The notes: generated by a model from the letters alone, not told the origin. A stretch of 34,169 bases of DNA from CAWUIO01 sp963922455 (GCA_963922455.1 CAWUIO010000073.1:1-34169); one strand, 5' to 3'. Positions 7,914 through 15,305 are shown, counted from the stretch's first letter. Program-made: numbers and translations.

Positions 7914-8244
7914 AGGATATCCGGTTTTTAACCGTTGGTATAAATTATTAGACTGGTTACTGGACAAATGTGACAAAATGCCCAAGCATACCCGCTTTAC
8001 CATAAGCGGGAGGGTAGCCAATATTTGCTTGGACATCACGGAGCTTTTAATCGAGACGGTGTATAGCAAGGAGAAAAAAGCCCGGCTCCAGCTAGTCAAC
8101 TTGTATTTGGAAAAGCTCCGGGTCTTTTTTAGGTTGGCCCAAGACCGGCGTTATTGGAGCCTCTCTCAGTATACCTATGCTTGCCAAGAGCTTGGTGTCT
8201 TGGGCAAGATGCTGGGCGGCTGGCTTAAACAATGTCCGGCTTAA
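7903..8244 (+). CDS. avd: Accessory variability determinant (Avd), four-helix-bundle protein
   Basis: 113 residues, basic and all-helical. It matches the bacterial Avd / 23S-intervening-sequence four-helix fold: 'NRWYKLLDWLLDK', 'HTRFTISGRVANICLDITELL', 'LEKLRVFFRLAQDRRYWS' and a C-terminal 'LGVLGKMLGGWLK'. Avd forms a pentameric barrel that binds the DGR reverse transcriptase and nucleic acid and is needed for mutagenic cDNA synthesis in the Bordetella phage system. The start codon lies inside the 3' end of the HRDC gene (11-bp overlap), implying translational coupling. The reverse transcriptase start chosen here is 103 bp downstream. Confidence 0.93.
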   Translation: MALKGYPVFNRWYKLLDWLLDKCDKMPKHTRFTISGRVANICLDITELLIETVYSKEKKARLQLVNLYLEKLRVFFRLAQDRRYWSLSQYTYACQELGVLGKMLGGWLKQCPA

Positions 8245-8347
8245 GGATAGAAGTCTACCGGGTTTGTGTGTAAAATTATTTTCCACTGGCCCTTACTTCC
8301 GATTGCAGGGGCAAGCCCCAAAAGCATTTTTCAAGCAAGACCCCAAT

Positions 8348-9352
8348 ATGAAACGATTAGGCAAATTGTTCCCTCAATTGATTAGCTTCAAAAACCTTTG
8401 GCTGGCCTTTCAGAAAGCCCAAAAAGGCAGCCGGGTCAATGGCGAGACCCAGCGGTTTTTTTTTCATTTGGAGGAGGAGCTTCTGGCCTTGCAAGGCCAG
8501 CTGCAGGACGGTAGTTACGAGCCTTCGCCCTACCGCTACTTCAAAATCTATGATCCTAAAGAACGGACTATTGCCGTAGCGCCTTTTCGTGACCGAGTGG
8601 TACACCATGCTTTGGTAAACATATTGGAGCCCATTTATGACCCAGCATTTATTTACCATTCCTATGCAACTCGGAAAGGTAAAGGAACCCACCGGGCAAT
8701 TTGGGAGGCTCAAGCTATGTTACGCAAACACGCGTGGTTTTTTAAGGCCGATATTCAAAAGTTTTTTGAAACTGTAGACCAGAAAATATTATTAGATTTA
8801 ATAAGGCGAAAGATTAAAGATCGCGGTGTTTTGGCTTTGTGCGATAAGATTGTGGACAATGGAGGGGAAGAAGGCCAGGGGCTGCCCATTGGGAACCTGA
8901 CGAGTCAGTTTTTTGCCAATGTGTATTTGAACCCTTTGGATCATTTTGTTAAGCACAGCCTGGGAGCTAAGGGCTATATCCGGTATATGGACGATTTTGT
9001 CCTGTTCCATTCCAGGCAAGAAGCCTTGAAAGCTTGGCATAAGGAAATAAAACAGTATTTAGGAGAACATCTCCACTTAATTCTCAATGATAAAGCTTGT
9101 GTGATGAACCACTACGAGCATGGCTTAGGGTTTTTGGGAAGGCGTATTTACCGGTCTTATATAAGGATCAAGCCCGAAAACTTACGCAGGCTGACCCGAA
9201 GGCTCCGTAATCGTTGGCGAGCTTGGCAGGCCGGGGAATGTGGAGAAGAAGCTTGGATGGCCACTTTAAACAGCTACTGGGCTTATCTAGCCTATTTTCC
9301 CAGCTATCGTTTAAGGCAAAGGCTTTTACAAGATCTTGCCTTCTTGGACTAA
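8348..9352 (+). CDS. DGR reverse transcriptase
   Basis: 334 residues from the ATG at 8348. Motifs: 'RTIAVAPFRDRVVHHAL' (73-89); first catalytic Asp in 'FFKADIQKFF' (D135); 'GLPIGNLTSQFFAN' (178-191), the DGR-type replacement of the QG motif found in group II intron enzymes; catalytic box 'YMDD' (213-216); then 'GFLGRRIY' (261-268) and a basic thumb. It copies the TR RNA with adenine-specific infidelity, giving cDNA that replaces the VR. The frame is open upstream to 8177, inside avd. I prefer 8348 because 'MKRLGKLFPQLISFKNLWLAF' is the characteristic DGR-RT beginning, while the extra 57 residues are Cys/Gly/Trp-rich and look like read-through of avd. The TR begins 23 bp after the stop. Confidence 0.96.
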   Translation: MKRLGKLFPQLISFKNLWLAFQKAQKGSRVNGETQRFFFHLEEELLALQGQLQDGSYEPSPYRYFKIYDPKERTIAVAPFRDRVVHHALVNILEPIYDPAFIYHSYATRKGKGTHRAIWEAQAMLRKHAWFFKADIQKFFETVDQKILLDLIRRKIKDRGVLALCDKIVDNGGEEGQGLPIGNLTSQFFANVYLNPLDHFVKHSLGAKGYIRYMDDFVLFHSRQEALKAWHKEIKQYLGEHLHLILNDKACVMNHYEHGLGFLGRRIYRSYIRIKPENLRRLTRRLRNRWRAWQAGECGEEAWMATLNSYWAYLAYFPSYRLRQRLLQDLAFLD

Positions 9353-9375
9353 ATGAAATCGGGCATCTCGCACCC

Positions 9376-9499
9376 AAAGGTGATAACCGTGTCCTCCGGG
9401 GTGGCAGTTGGGACAACAATGCGCCTAACTGCCGTGTTGCCAATCGCAAGCTCAACAATCCCGATAACCGGAACAACAACATTGGGTTTCGCCTCTCCA
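9376..9499 (+). repeat. DGR template repeat (TR)
   Basis: A 124-bp partner of the VR, lying just downstream of the reverse transcriptase rather than between avd and RT. It is rich in AAC/AAT codons in the VR reading frame (…DNN…PNC…ANRKLNNPDNRNNN…), placing mutable adenines in the first two positions of the variable codons, as expected of a DGR template. All 16 TR/VR differences in the 121-bp core are at these adenines. The open frame crossing it (9214-9522) is a by-product of this coding resemblance and is not a gene. Confidence 0.96.
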
Positions 9500-9603
9500 A
9501 TACGGGGCTTGGCCGAGGCTGAGTCTTTAAGGAGACTGGTCCTGTCCACTCGTCCGTCCCGCGAGATGTCCGGCGTGCCTGGCACCGAATCAATGTATGA
9601 TGG

Positions 9604-9641
9604 CCTAGCTTAGTACTTTAGGGAAAGGCTAGGTTTTTTTT
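9604..9641 (+). terminator. Intrinsic terminator closing the DGR cassette
   Basis: Stem cctagc (9604-9609) with gctagg (9628-9633), 18-nt loop, flanked by possible G-T pairs, and followed by eight T (9634-9641). It falls at the end of the RT-TR unit, with no gene between TR and the terminator. Confidence 0.7.
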
Positions 9642-9860
9642 GGTGCTTTGTCCGTTCACTTTTTATGGATATATCATAATTGTAGTCATGCCCCAAAAAA
9701 CCCACCCCCCCAAGCAACCTGCCCCATCTTTCTCAGTCTTTAAGCTAGAAATAAAAACTTGCGGCCTCCATAGCGCTTAGTATAGGTTTACAAAGCCTTG
9801 ATTTAGGTCTTTTAAGGCTTCGTTTTGCTTAGGAAGGGCGACTATTAGGTGTTTTTACTT

Positions 9861-10013
9861 CTCGTTTAGGCTCCAAAACCTTATTTTTAGCTTATGCGGC
9901 CAAACGTTTAGGTCGGAAACCTAAACGTTTGGTTCTAGAGCCTATCATTTGGGGCAAGGAACCTTTTTTTTTAGGTCGGGAACCTAAGAATACCTATCCC
10001 GGACCTAAACGAG
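9861..10013. repeat. Nested inverted-repeat element: outer stem enclosing two hairpins
   Basis: The outer arms ctcgtttagg (9861-9870) and cctaaacgag (10004-10013) are complementary, and tcc (9872-9874) with gga (10001-10003) extends the stem past a one-base bulge. Inside are a perfect 14-bp stem with 5-nt loop (9900-9913 / 9919-9932, loop cggaa) and a 6-bp stem with 5-nt loop (9971-9976 / 9982-9987, loop cggga). All arms share a TTTAGGT / ACCTAAA core. It sits in a gene-free stretch (9642-10250) that also contains repeat copy A. Apart from these two elements I see nothing in that stretch. Confidence 0.6.
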
Positions 10014-10070
10014 GGTATCGGTATAGGGGCTAGTAGCCATTTTTGAGGTCTCTGCTCTCTCCTCTCAAGA

Positions 10071-10199
10071 GGCTGAGGGATAGAACGGCATGTTTGAGCT
10101 CGCCGCTGGATGCGCGTGGGCCAGCGAGTAGTGATAGCCCGACCCCGGCGCAATGCTATGTACAAGGGGCTAAGAAACTTCATCGCCGGGGGCAGCCCC
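10071..10199 (-). repeat. Dispersed structured repeat, copy A
   Basis: Minus-orientation copy. It begins (on the plus strand) with ggctgagggatag, carries a 'tttgagctcg' block and 'agcgagtag.gatagcccgacccc', and ends with ggggcagcccc. Its variable stem is ccccggcg (10143-10150) with cgccgggg (10184-10191), 8 bp with a 33-nt loop. A second stem is possible between ccagcg and cgctgg. It ends 51 bp before the next gene. Confidence 0.8.
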
Positions 10200-10250
10200 T
10201 TTTCCCTTCCCGAATAATCACTTACATTTAAACCAAATACACATATTACC

Positions 10251-11402
10251 ATGCGAAAGTTATACGTATTAGTCCTGCTCATGGGGATCTTGGGAGCCTG
10301 CCGGGCCCAAAATGAATATCCGGCTAGTTTGGAATCTCGAATGGCAGAGGTGTTTTCTCATGTGGATTCTACCAGTCCAGGGTATATCGTTGGGGTGATG
10401 CAAGAGGGGAAAATGATATACGCCCAAGGTTTTGGACTATCCAACCTAGAGCACCAAATTCCGATTGATGCGCAGACCGTGTTTAATGTTGCTTCCTTGT
10501 CTAAGCAATTTACCGCGGCAGGCCTGGCCTTACTTATTATAGACAAACAAGTGAGCTTGGAAGACCCGGTGAAGAAGTACATTCCTGAAATGGAAAATTA
10601 TCCGGATGATTTGCTGGTCAAGCACCTGGTATACATGACGAGTGGTATCCCTGAGTACTACCGACAAGAACGCCCGGCGGGGATGGATTGGAGCAGCTTG
10701 CAATTTTTTGATGTAGACACGGCCGTGGCCGCCTCGCTTCAATCTGGCAAACTGGAATTTGATCCGGGTAGCCGGTGGACCTACAGTAATATCAATTACA
10801 TGCTCTTGACCAAGATTGTGGAACGGGTTACCGGAGAGACTTTTGCTAGTTTTGCCGAAAAACGACTCTTCAAACCCTTGGGCATGAACAGTACTTTTGT
10901 CAACGATGACATTTTTCAAGTAATCCCGCGGAGGGCCCTGGGCTACAATTACCGAGATCAAGAAAATACCGAATGGATGCGGGAAGCTGGTTATTTAAAA
11001 TCGGCTAGGATGGATAAATACTTGCAAATTCATCGCAATTCACCTCACTTGGGAGGTAGCGGGGTGTATACTTCCTTGGAAGATATGATGAAGTGGCAAA
11101 GGAATTTTGAAACCAAGGAATTGGGAGGAGAGGAATTTTATAAGCTTATGCTTCGTAGAGAGCGATTTGAGTTTAACAAAGACAATGATGCTTTTGGGTT
11201 GTTTTTTGGAGATTTTAATGGCCATCAGATTGTCGCTTACGAGGGGGGAGACTGGGGATACAGCGCGTACGTCATGCGTTTTACCCAACAAAAGGCCAGT
11301 GTGGTGTGTTTTTCCAATCTAGGTACAGGCCGGGCGCAAAGTAAGGCCCATCAAGTAGTAGACGCTTTGGTAGATGCCGGAGTACTTGTTTTGGACAATT
11401 AA
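10251..11402 (+). CDS. Exported serine hydrolase, beta-lactamase/penicillin-binding fold, probable lipoprotein
   Basis: 383 residues. An N-terminal hydrophobic signal ends in 'LGAC' (Cys17), a plausible lipobox, so the protein is probably a periplasmic or outer-membrane lipoprotein. The class C beta-lactamase family motifs are present: SxxK at S82-K85 ('ASLSKQF'), YxN at Y178-N180 ('YSNINYML'), and 'GGSGVYTS' (268-275), which lines the active site in this family. The usual C-terminal HxG/KTG box appears as 'YEGGDWGY' (330-337), with Glu in place of the first His/Lys. Members include D-aminopeptidases, esterases and peptidoglycan carboxypeptidases, so the substrate is unknown. It is the first of four related hydrolases and is separated from the next by 52 bp without a clear terminator. 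Confidence 0.85.
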   Translation: MRKLYVLVLLMGILGACRAQNEYPASLESRMAEVFSHVDSTSPGYIVGVMQEGKMIYAQGFGLSNLEHQIPIDAQTVFNVASLSKQFTAAGLALLIIDKQVSLEDPVKKYIPEMENYPDDLLVKHLVYMTSGIPEYYRQERPAGMDWSSLQFFDVDTAVAASLQSGKLEFDPGSRWTYSNINYMLLTKIVERVTGETFASFAEKRLFKPLGMNSTFVNDDIFQVIPRRALGYNYRDQENTEWMREAGYLKSARMDKYLQIHRNSPHLGGSGVYTSLEDMMKWQRNFETKELGGEEFYKLMLRRERFEFNKDNDAFGLFFGDFNGHQIVAYEGGDWGYSAYVMRFTQQKASVVCFSNLGTGRAQSKAHQVVDALVDAGVLVLDN

Positions 11403-11454
11403 ATTGGGAAATCGCAAAAATTTCTATTAATTCCCCCAAAAACGGGCCATATAC

Positions 11455-12513
11455 ATGCAATTTACTAAGAAATTTTTGTGCCTGGGCCTATGGCTGGTGG
11501 GAGTTCCGGCTGTGGCCCAAACCCCCCTTTCTTTGCCTCCTCCCTTTGTAGAAGATGCTAAGATCATGGATCTGATGGAAAAAAACCGGGTGCCTGCGCT
11601 GGGTCTAGGCTTGATCGAGGCCAACCAGGTACGCCAGATTAAAGTCTTCGGGGAAAGTAAAAAAGGGGTGCCCGCCCATACAGAGACCCTTTTTGGAGTG
11701 GCTTCCTTGACCAAGCCCGTGCTGGCAACGATTGCCTTACTCTTGGTAGAACTTGGCGAGCTCTCCTTGGACGAACCCTTGCACCCGTATTGGGTAGATC
11801 CGGACATTGCCGAAGATGAACGCCATAAATTATTGACCCCTCGGCTTATTCTTAGCCACCGGACTGGGTTTCCCAACTGGCGTTCCTCCGAAGCGGACGC
11901 TAAGCTACGTTTTCAATTTGATCCGGGCACGGCCTATCAATATTCGGGGGAAGGCTTTCAATACCTGAGTAAAGCCTTAGAAAAAAAAACAGGAAAAGCC
12001 CTAGACCTGCTGGCCAAAGAATTACTGTTTGAGCCCTTGGAGATGCGGAAAAGTTATCTGCGTTGGAGCAAAAAAATAGACAGCTCCCAATTTGCTGTGG
12101 GGCATTTGGCAGATGGGAGGGTGGTGCCTATTCGCTATCGCACCCAAATTGATGCGGCCGGTGGGCTCATGTGTACGGTGGGGGACTATGCGCGTTTTGC
12201 CAGCTATCTGATGCAGGGCAAAATATTACTTCCTAAAACTTTTGAGGAAATGTCTAATCCTAACCATATGATGAAAAATGGCAGTTTTATGGGGCTGAGC
12301 TGGGAAGTTATGCCCGATCTCGGGGATGACGAACTCGCTTTAATCCATACCGGCTATAATGAAGGGATGCGTTCGCTGGTTATTTTACTGCCGGTATCCC
12401 AGCGAGGGATACTGATTTTCTCGAATGGAGAAGAATTACTCGAGATCTGGGCCTATCTAATTGCCGGCCACTTTGGAGAAATAGGCAAGGAAATCATTCG
12501 CCGAGGGGGATAA
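11455..12513 (+). CDS. Exported serine hydrolase, beta-lactamase fold (paralogue 1)
   Basis: 352 residues with a Sec signal peptide ending near 'VAQ' (residue 22). Catalytic SxxK at S84-K87 ('ASLTKPV'), second motif YSG at Y163-G165, third motif HTG at H298-G300, so all three active-site boxes are intact. It shares long blocks with the gene at 15614-16657, for example 'PYWVDPD' followed by 'RHK.LT.R', then 'TGF.NWR', and the 'YSGEGF.YL' block. The two are recent paralogues. It is followed 13 bp later by an AraC-family gene that has a good ribosome binding site, so the pair is probably co-transcribed. The substrate is not predictable from sequence. Confidence 0.88.
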   Translation: MQFTKKFLCLGLWLVGVPAVAQTPLSLPPPFVEDAKIMDLMEKNRVPALGLGLIEANQVRQIKVFGESKKGVPAHTETLFGVASLTKPVLATIALLLVELGELSLDEPLHPYWVDPDIAEDERHKLLTPRLILSHRTGFPNWRSSEADAKLRFQFDPGTAYQYSGEGFQYLSKALEKKTGKALDLLAKELLFEPLEMRKSYLRWSKKIDSSQFAVGHLADGRVVPIRYRTQIDAAGGLMCTVGDYARFASYLMQGKILLPKTFEEMSNPNHMMKNGSFMGLSWEVMPDLGDDELALIHTGYNEGMRSLVILLPVSQRGILIFSNGEELLEIWAYLIAGHFGEIGKEIIRRGG

Positions 12514-12518
12514 AGGAG
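12514..12518 (+). promoter_or_regulatory. AGGAG ribosome binding site of the AraC-family gene
   Basis: AGGAG lies 8 bases before the ATG at 12527. Strong Shine-Dalgarno sequences are uncommon in Bacteroidota, and none is obvious for most genes here, so this one supports the chosen start. Confidence 0.55.
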
Positions 12519-12526
12519 CTGACACA

Positions 12527-13495
12527 ATGGAAGTATTTTATGAAATGGCCGACTTTGAAACGGTTGCCATCAAAACCGCTGAGAAATTGGGCACGGTTTT
12601 TAAAGAAAACCGCTACCAAGTACCCGATACCCTAGGCAAGGGAATAGTGGAAGCCTACAATTTTGAAAACATTTCTGTGATGTTGAGCAAGTTTTGGATG
12701 CAGGAAACCATACGGGTGGGGCGCTTGCCTTCAATCATGGAAGATTACTTTGTTTTTGATTGCATGGTGCAAGGGGCCTCCGATTTTTTTGTAGACCTCA
12801 TGGCTTCCCAAAATCGTCCCGTTCCTGAGCTGGTCTACGGGGCCTATGTTGCGAGCCCAGCTACCGAATCTTATGGGGACTTTAAGGGGAAAGTAGATCA
12901 CGTGCATTTATCTATTTTAGTAAGAAAATCCTGGCTAGAAAACCATATAGAACATCCCTTGCCCCCTCTCTTACAAGACTCAAGCCGGCCTTTGTTTATC
13001 TATCAAAGTATTCATGCCGAGTTGGTGCCGACCTTGGCCTTGCTGGTGAGCTCCAAGGAAAACCGGGCTTTTCGGAAGCAATTCTTGTATGCAAAGGCGC
13101 TGGAGGTTATCTCGTATATGGTAGAGGCTTTGTTTGATCGGGAGATAGCGGCTAATCCTCACCCATTTCACCCAGAAGATGTTAGCCAGGTAATGCAAAT
13201 TGCCAATCATTTACAAGAGCATTTGGATAATCCCCCTACCGTAGAGCAATTGGTGCAAAAATTTCCGGTTAACCGCGATAAGTTGCAAAGTATTTTTAAG
13301 TCGGTCTACGGCAAAACGCTTTCTGAATATACCCGCTACATCCGGATGCAAAGAGCCTACCGCTTGCTATTGCTCCGCCGAAATGTGGCTGAGGTGGGCT
13401 ATGCCTTAGGATACTCCAATTTAAGCCACTTCTCCCGGGCCTTCAAGAAAGTACACGGCATTAACCCTTCAGATCTATTAAAAACGGTGAATTGA
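12527..13495 (+). CDS. AraC-family transcriptional regulator
   Basis: 322 residues, cytoplasmic. The C-terminal ~100 residues form the double helix-turn-helix of AraC proteins: 'IANHLQEHLDNPPTVEQLVQ', then 'VNRDKLQSIFKSVYGKTLSEY', then 'RMQRAYRLLL', and second HTH 'NVAEVGYALGYSNLSHFSRAF' ending 'KKVHGINPSDLL'. The N-terminal ~220 residues are not a cupin I recognise and probably sense an unknown ligand. It lies 13 bp after a serine hydrolase gene and may regulate the surrounding hydrolase cluster; this is an inference from position only. Confidence 0.92.
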   Translation: MEVFYEMADFETVAIKTAEKLGTVFKENRYQVPDTLGKGIVEAYNFENISVMLSKFWMQETIRVGRLPSIMEDYFVFDCMVQGASDFFVDLMASQNRPVPELVYGAYVASPATESYGDFKGKVDHVHLSILVRKSWLENHIEHPLPPLLQDSSRPLFIYQSIHAELVPTLALLVSSKENRAFRKQFLYAKALEVISYMVEALFDREIAANPHPFHPEDVSQVMQIANHLQEHLDNPPTVEQLVQKFPVNRDKLQSIFKSVYGKTLSEYTRYIRMQRAYRLLLLRRNVAEVGYALGYSNLSHFSRAFKKVHGINPSDLLKTVN

Positions 13496-13559
13496 AGGAA
13501 TATGACCCAGTTTTCGCTCCCATGAATAAACTTTTTAATATAGATGAGCAAAGAGTTTA

Positions 13560-13690
13560 GGGGCTTCCCCGCGCGATGAAAATCTGTATTTCTTTCTTAG
13601 ATAGCTTGCGCGCGGGTCGGGCTGTCACTACTCGCTGCCTTTCCCCGCCGGGCCCACACGAGCTCAAACAGGCCGTTCCATCCCTAAGCC
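13560..13690 (+). repeat. Dispersed structured repeat, copy B
   Basis: Starts ggggcttcccc, has the conserved gggtcgggct, ctactcgctgcc and gagctcaaacaggccg blocks, and ends tccctaagcc. Variable stem cccgcgcg (13568-13575) with cgcgcggg (13609-13616), 8 bp, 33-nt loop. It occupies most of the gene-free gap 13496-13820. The remaining ~130 bp before the next gene show only a TACTTTTG (13808-13815) too close to the start to be an ordinary promoter. Confidence 0.8.
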
Positions 13691-13820
13691 ATCAGAAAAG
13701 AAAAGGGGAGGCTAGGATGTGCCCCAACCCAGGCTTTCATAGAGATCTTCCCCAAATCGGAGTGATTTTTCTGTAATCTGGGGTAGTGGGTATTGCATAG
13801 TACCATTTACTTTTGTGGGT

Positions 13821-15305
13821 ATGAAAAACTACACAATCTACGTTTTGGGAGCTTACTTACTCCTAAGCCCAGGGGTATGGGCGCAAAACAAGTCAGATGC
13901 CCCTCTTCAGGCCGATTCGCTGGCGTATGAATTTGCTATCTTAGAGAAAACTTTACTCACTTTACACCCTGGCCTGTACAGGTACCTGGATACTTTACAG
14001 ATAGATGCTTTGCTTACAAAATACCGGGAAGTATACACGGGTTCCTCAGATTTACGGGAGGCTTTTCTAAACCTTAGTGCCTTAAGCCGAGAGATAGCTT
14101 GTGGACATACCTACCCCAATTATTGGAATCAGTCAAAGGCAATCCAAAAAGAGCTTTTTCTAGGAGAGGATAAGTTGCCGCTTACTTTTGTCATTTTAGG
14201 CGATCGTATGTACTTGCAAAAGAACCTCAGCCAAGAAAAAATACCTGAGGGGAGCGAGCTAATTGAAATCCATGGCCAGGCTATGCCTAAGATTTTAGAA
14301 AACCTCATGCAATATAGCCGTTCGGATGGGGCAAATGATTTAAAAAGACAAATGGATATGTCCATCACGGGCTACGGAAAGTTTGAAGCCTTTGATATAC
14401 TATTTCCCTTGCTTTACCCTCCTCAGGATGGCAAATACAGCCTAAAGATTAAAACCCCTCAAGGAGAAACGCAGGAATTTACGGTCAAAACCATTGGCCG
14501 TAAAGAAAGAGCAAAACGTATTGCGGAGCGCTATGCTCCTCCTCCCGAGAAAGAAGAAGATCTTTGGTCGTATCGTTGGCTCAACGATAGTACGGCTTTA
14601 CTCCAATTGGGTACGTTTGCGGTTTGGAATTTTGAGATGAATTGGAAGCAGTACCTGAAAAATTTCTTTAGCGAACTAAGTGAGAAAGAGGGCTCCCAGC
14701 TCATACTCGATATCCGGGGGAACGAAGGTGGCCTGATGGAAGTGTATTGGGAATTGTTTGCTTATTTGACCGACAAACCCTTGGCCTTGCTCCGAGATAG
14801 GCAGTGGGTACGTTATCAAGCAGTGCCTCAAGACTTGCGCCCCTATTTGAGTAGTTGGGAAAAAGGATTGTTTGATATCCAAGATAAAGTCACAAAATTT
14901 GATGCCCGATTTTACCGACTACGCGATACTTCTGAGGATACCCTCAAGGTTAAACCCGCTCCCCAAAATTTCACTGGGAAACTCACGGTGTTAATGGACG
15001 CCGCCAACAGCTCCGCTACCTTTTATCTGGCAAAGTACATACGCGATAATAAATTAGGCACCTTGGTAGGGCAGCGGAGTGGAGGCAATCAAATGGGCAC
15101 CAATGGCGGCTTGTTTTTTATGCTGCGCCTGCCCTACACAAAACTAGAAGTTGATATTCCTTTAATAGGATATTATCCTGGGGAGCCTGGGCCTAATCGC
15201 GGACTTTCCCCCGATTACCCAGTAGAACGGAATAAGGCTTACTATTTCCAAAAAGGAGATAAAGATGTGGAGAAAGCGCTGGAGCTGTTTTCCAAAATGC
15301 CCTAA
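13821..15305 (+). CDS. Exported S41-family (C-terminal-processing/tricorn-like) peptidase
   Basis: 494 residues from the ATG at 13821. A GTG six bases upstream is in frame, but the ATG gives a clean signal peptide (Lys/Tyr start, hydrophobic core, 'GVWAQ'). Residues ~118-165 look like a degenerate PDZ region. The S41 core appears as 'LILDIRGNEGG' (294-304), matching the family's 'DLRgNgGG' strand. It continues with 'LMDAANSSATFYLAKYI' (391-407), which carries the nucleophilic serine, and 'GTLVGQRSGG' (413-422). Late 'PDYPV' resembles the family's 'pDi.V' end. The enzyme would cleave proteins or peptides in the periplasm. Its context, among beta-lactamase-fold hydrolases, suggests extracytoplasmic peptide or cell-wall turnover, but no substrate is implied. 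A repeat copy follows the stop. Confidence 0.82.
   Translation: MKNYTIYVLGAYLLLSPGVWAQNKSDAPLQADSLAYEFAILEKTLLTLHPGLYRYLDTLQIDALLTKYREVYTGSSDLREAFLNLSALSREIACGHTYPNYWNQSKAIQKELFLGEDKLPLTFVILGDRMYLQKNLSQEKIPEGSELIEIHGQAMPKILENLMQYSRSDGANDLKRQMDMSITGYGKFEAFDILFPLLYPPQDGKYSLKIKTPQGETQEFTVKTIGRKERAKRIAERYAPPPEKEEDLWSYRWLNDSTALLQLGTFAVWNFEMNWKQYLKNFFSELSEKEGSQLILDIRGNEGGLMEVYWELFAYLTDKPLALLRDRQWVRYQAVPQDLRPYLSSWEKGLFDIQDKVTKFDARFYRLRDTSEDTLKVKPAPQNFTGKLTVLMDAANSSATFYLAKYIRDNKLGTLVGQRSGGNQMGTNGGLFFMLRLPYTKLEVDIPLIGYYPGEPGPNRGLSPDYPVERNKAYYFQKGDKDVEKALELFSKMP

Larger units (their letters stand above)
9376..9641 (+). ncRNA. Probable template RNA: TR plus ~140-nt 3' region ending at a terminator
   Basis: The TR is followed by 104 bp of non-coding sequence (9500-9603) and then a hairpin terminator (9604-9641). 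In the Bordetella phage DGR the stretch just 3' of TR (Sp) is needed to prime and bind the reverse transcriptase. The segment 9500-9641 is of comparable size and in the equivalent position. The transcript could be the 3' end of the HRDC-avd-RT message or be separately initiated; neither can be decided from sequence. Boundaries are inferred. Confidence 0.5.

Noticed and set aside
9214..9522. Open frame of 102 codons across the end of RT and TR, similar to the end of the target protein
   Set aside because: The similarity is the TR itself, which encodes the VR frame by design. The upstream half overlaps RT in another frame and has no start context. It is a template, not a gene.
7500..9640. Group II intron or retron instead of a DGR
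   Set aside because: There is no intron-type maturase/endonuclease domain and no retron msr/msd structure. The RT has the DGR 'GLPIGNLTSQ' motif and is accompanied by avd and an adenine-patterned TR/VR pair.
9840..10030. CRISPR array suggested by repeated TTTAGGT motifs
   Set aside because: The motif occurrences are inverted, unevenly spaced and form nested stems, and there are no unique spacers of constant length or cas genes.
13576..13776. Short open frames with 'LKQA.PSLS' in several intergenic regions (also near 15162, 18630 and 27509)
   Set aside because: They are translations of the dispersed structured repeat. Sequence is conserved in DNA blocks and stems rather than as a reading frame.
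13808..13815. TACTTTTG as promoter of the S41 peptidase gene
   Set aside because: It ends 5 bp before the ATG, which would give an essentially leaderless transcript, and there is no -33 element at the usual spacing.
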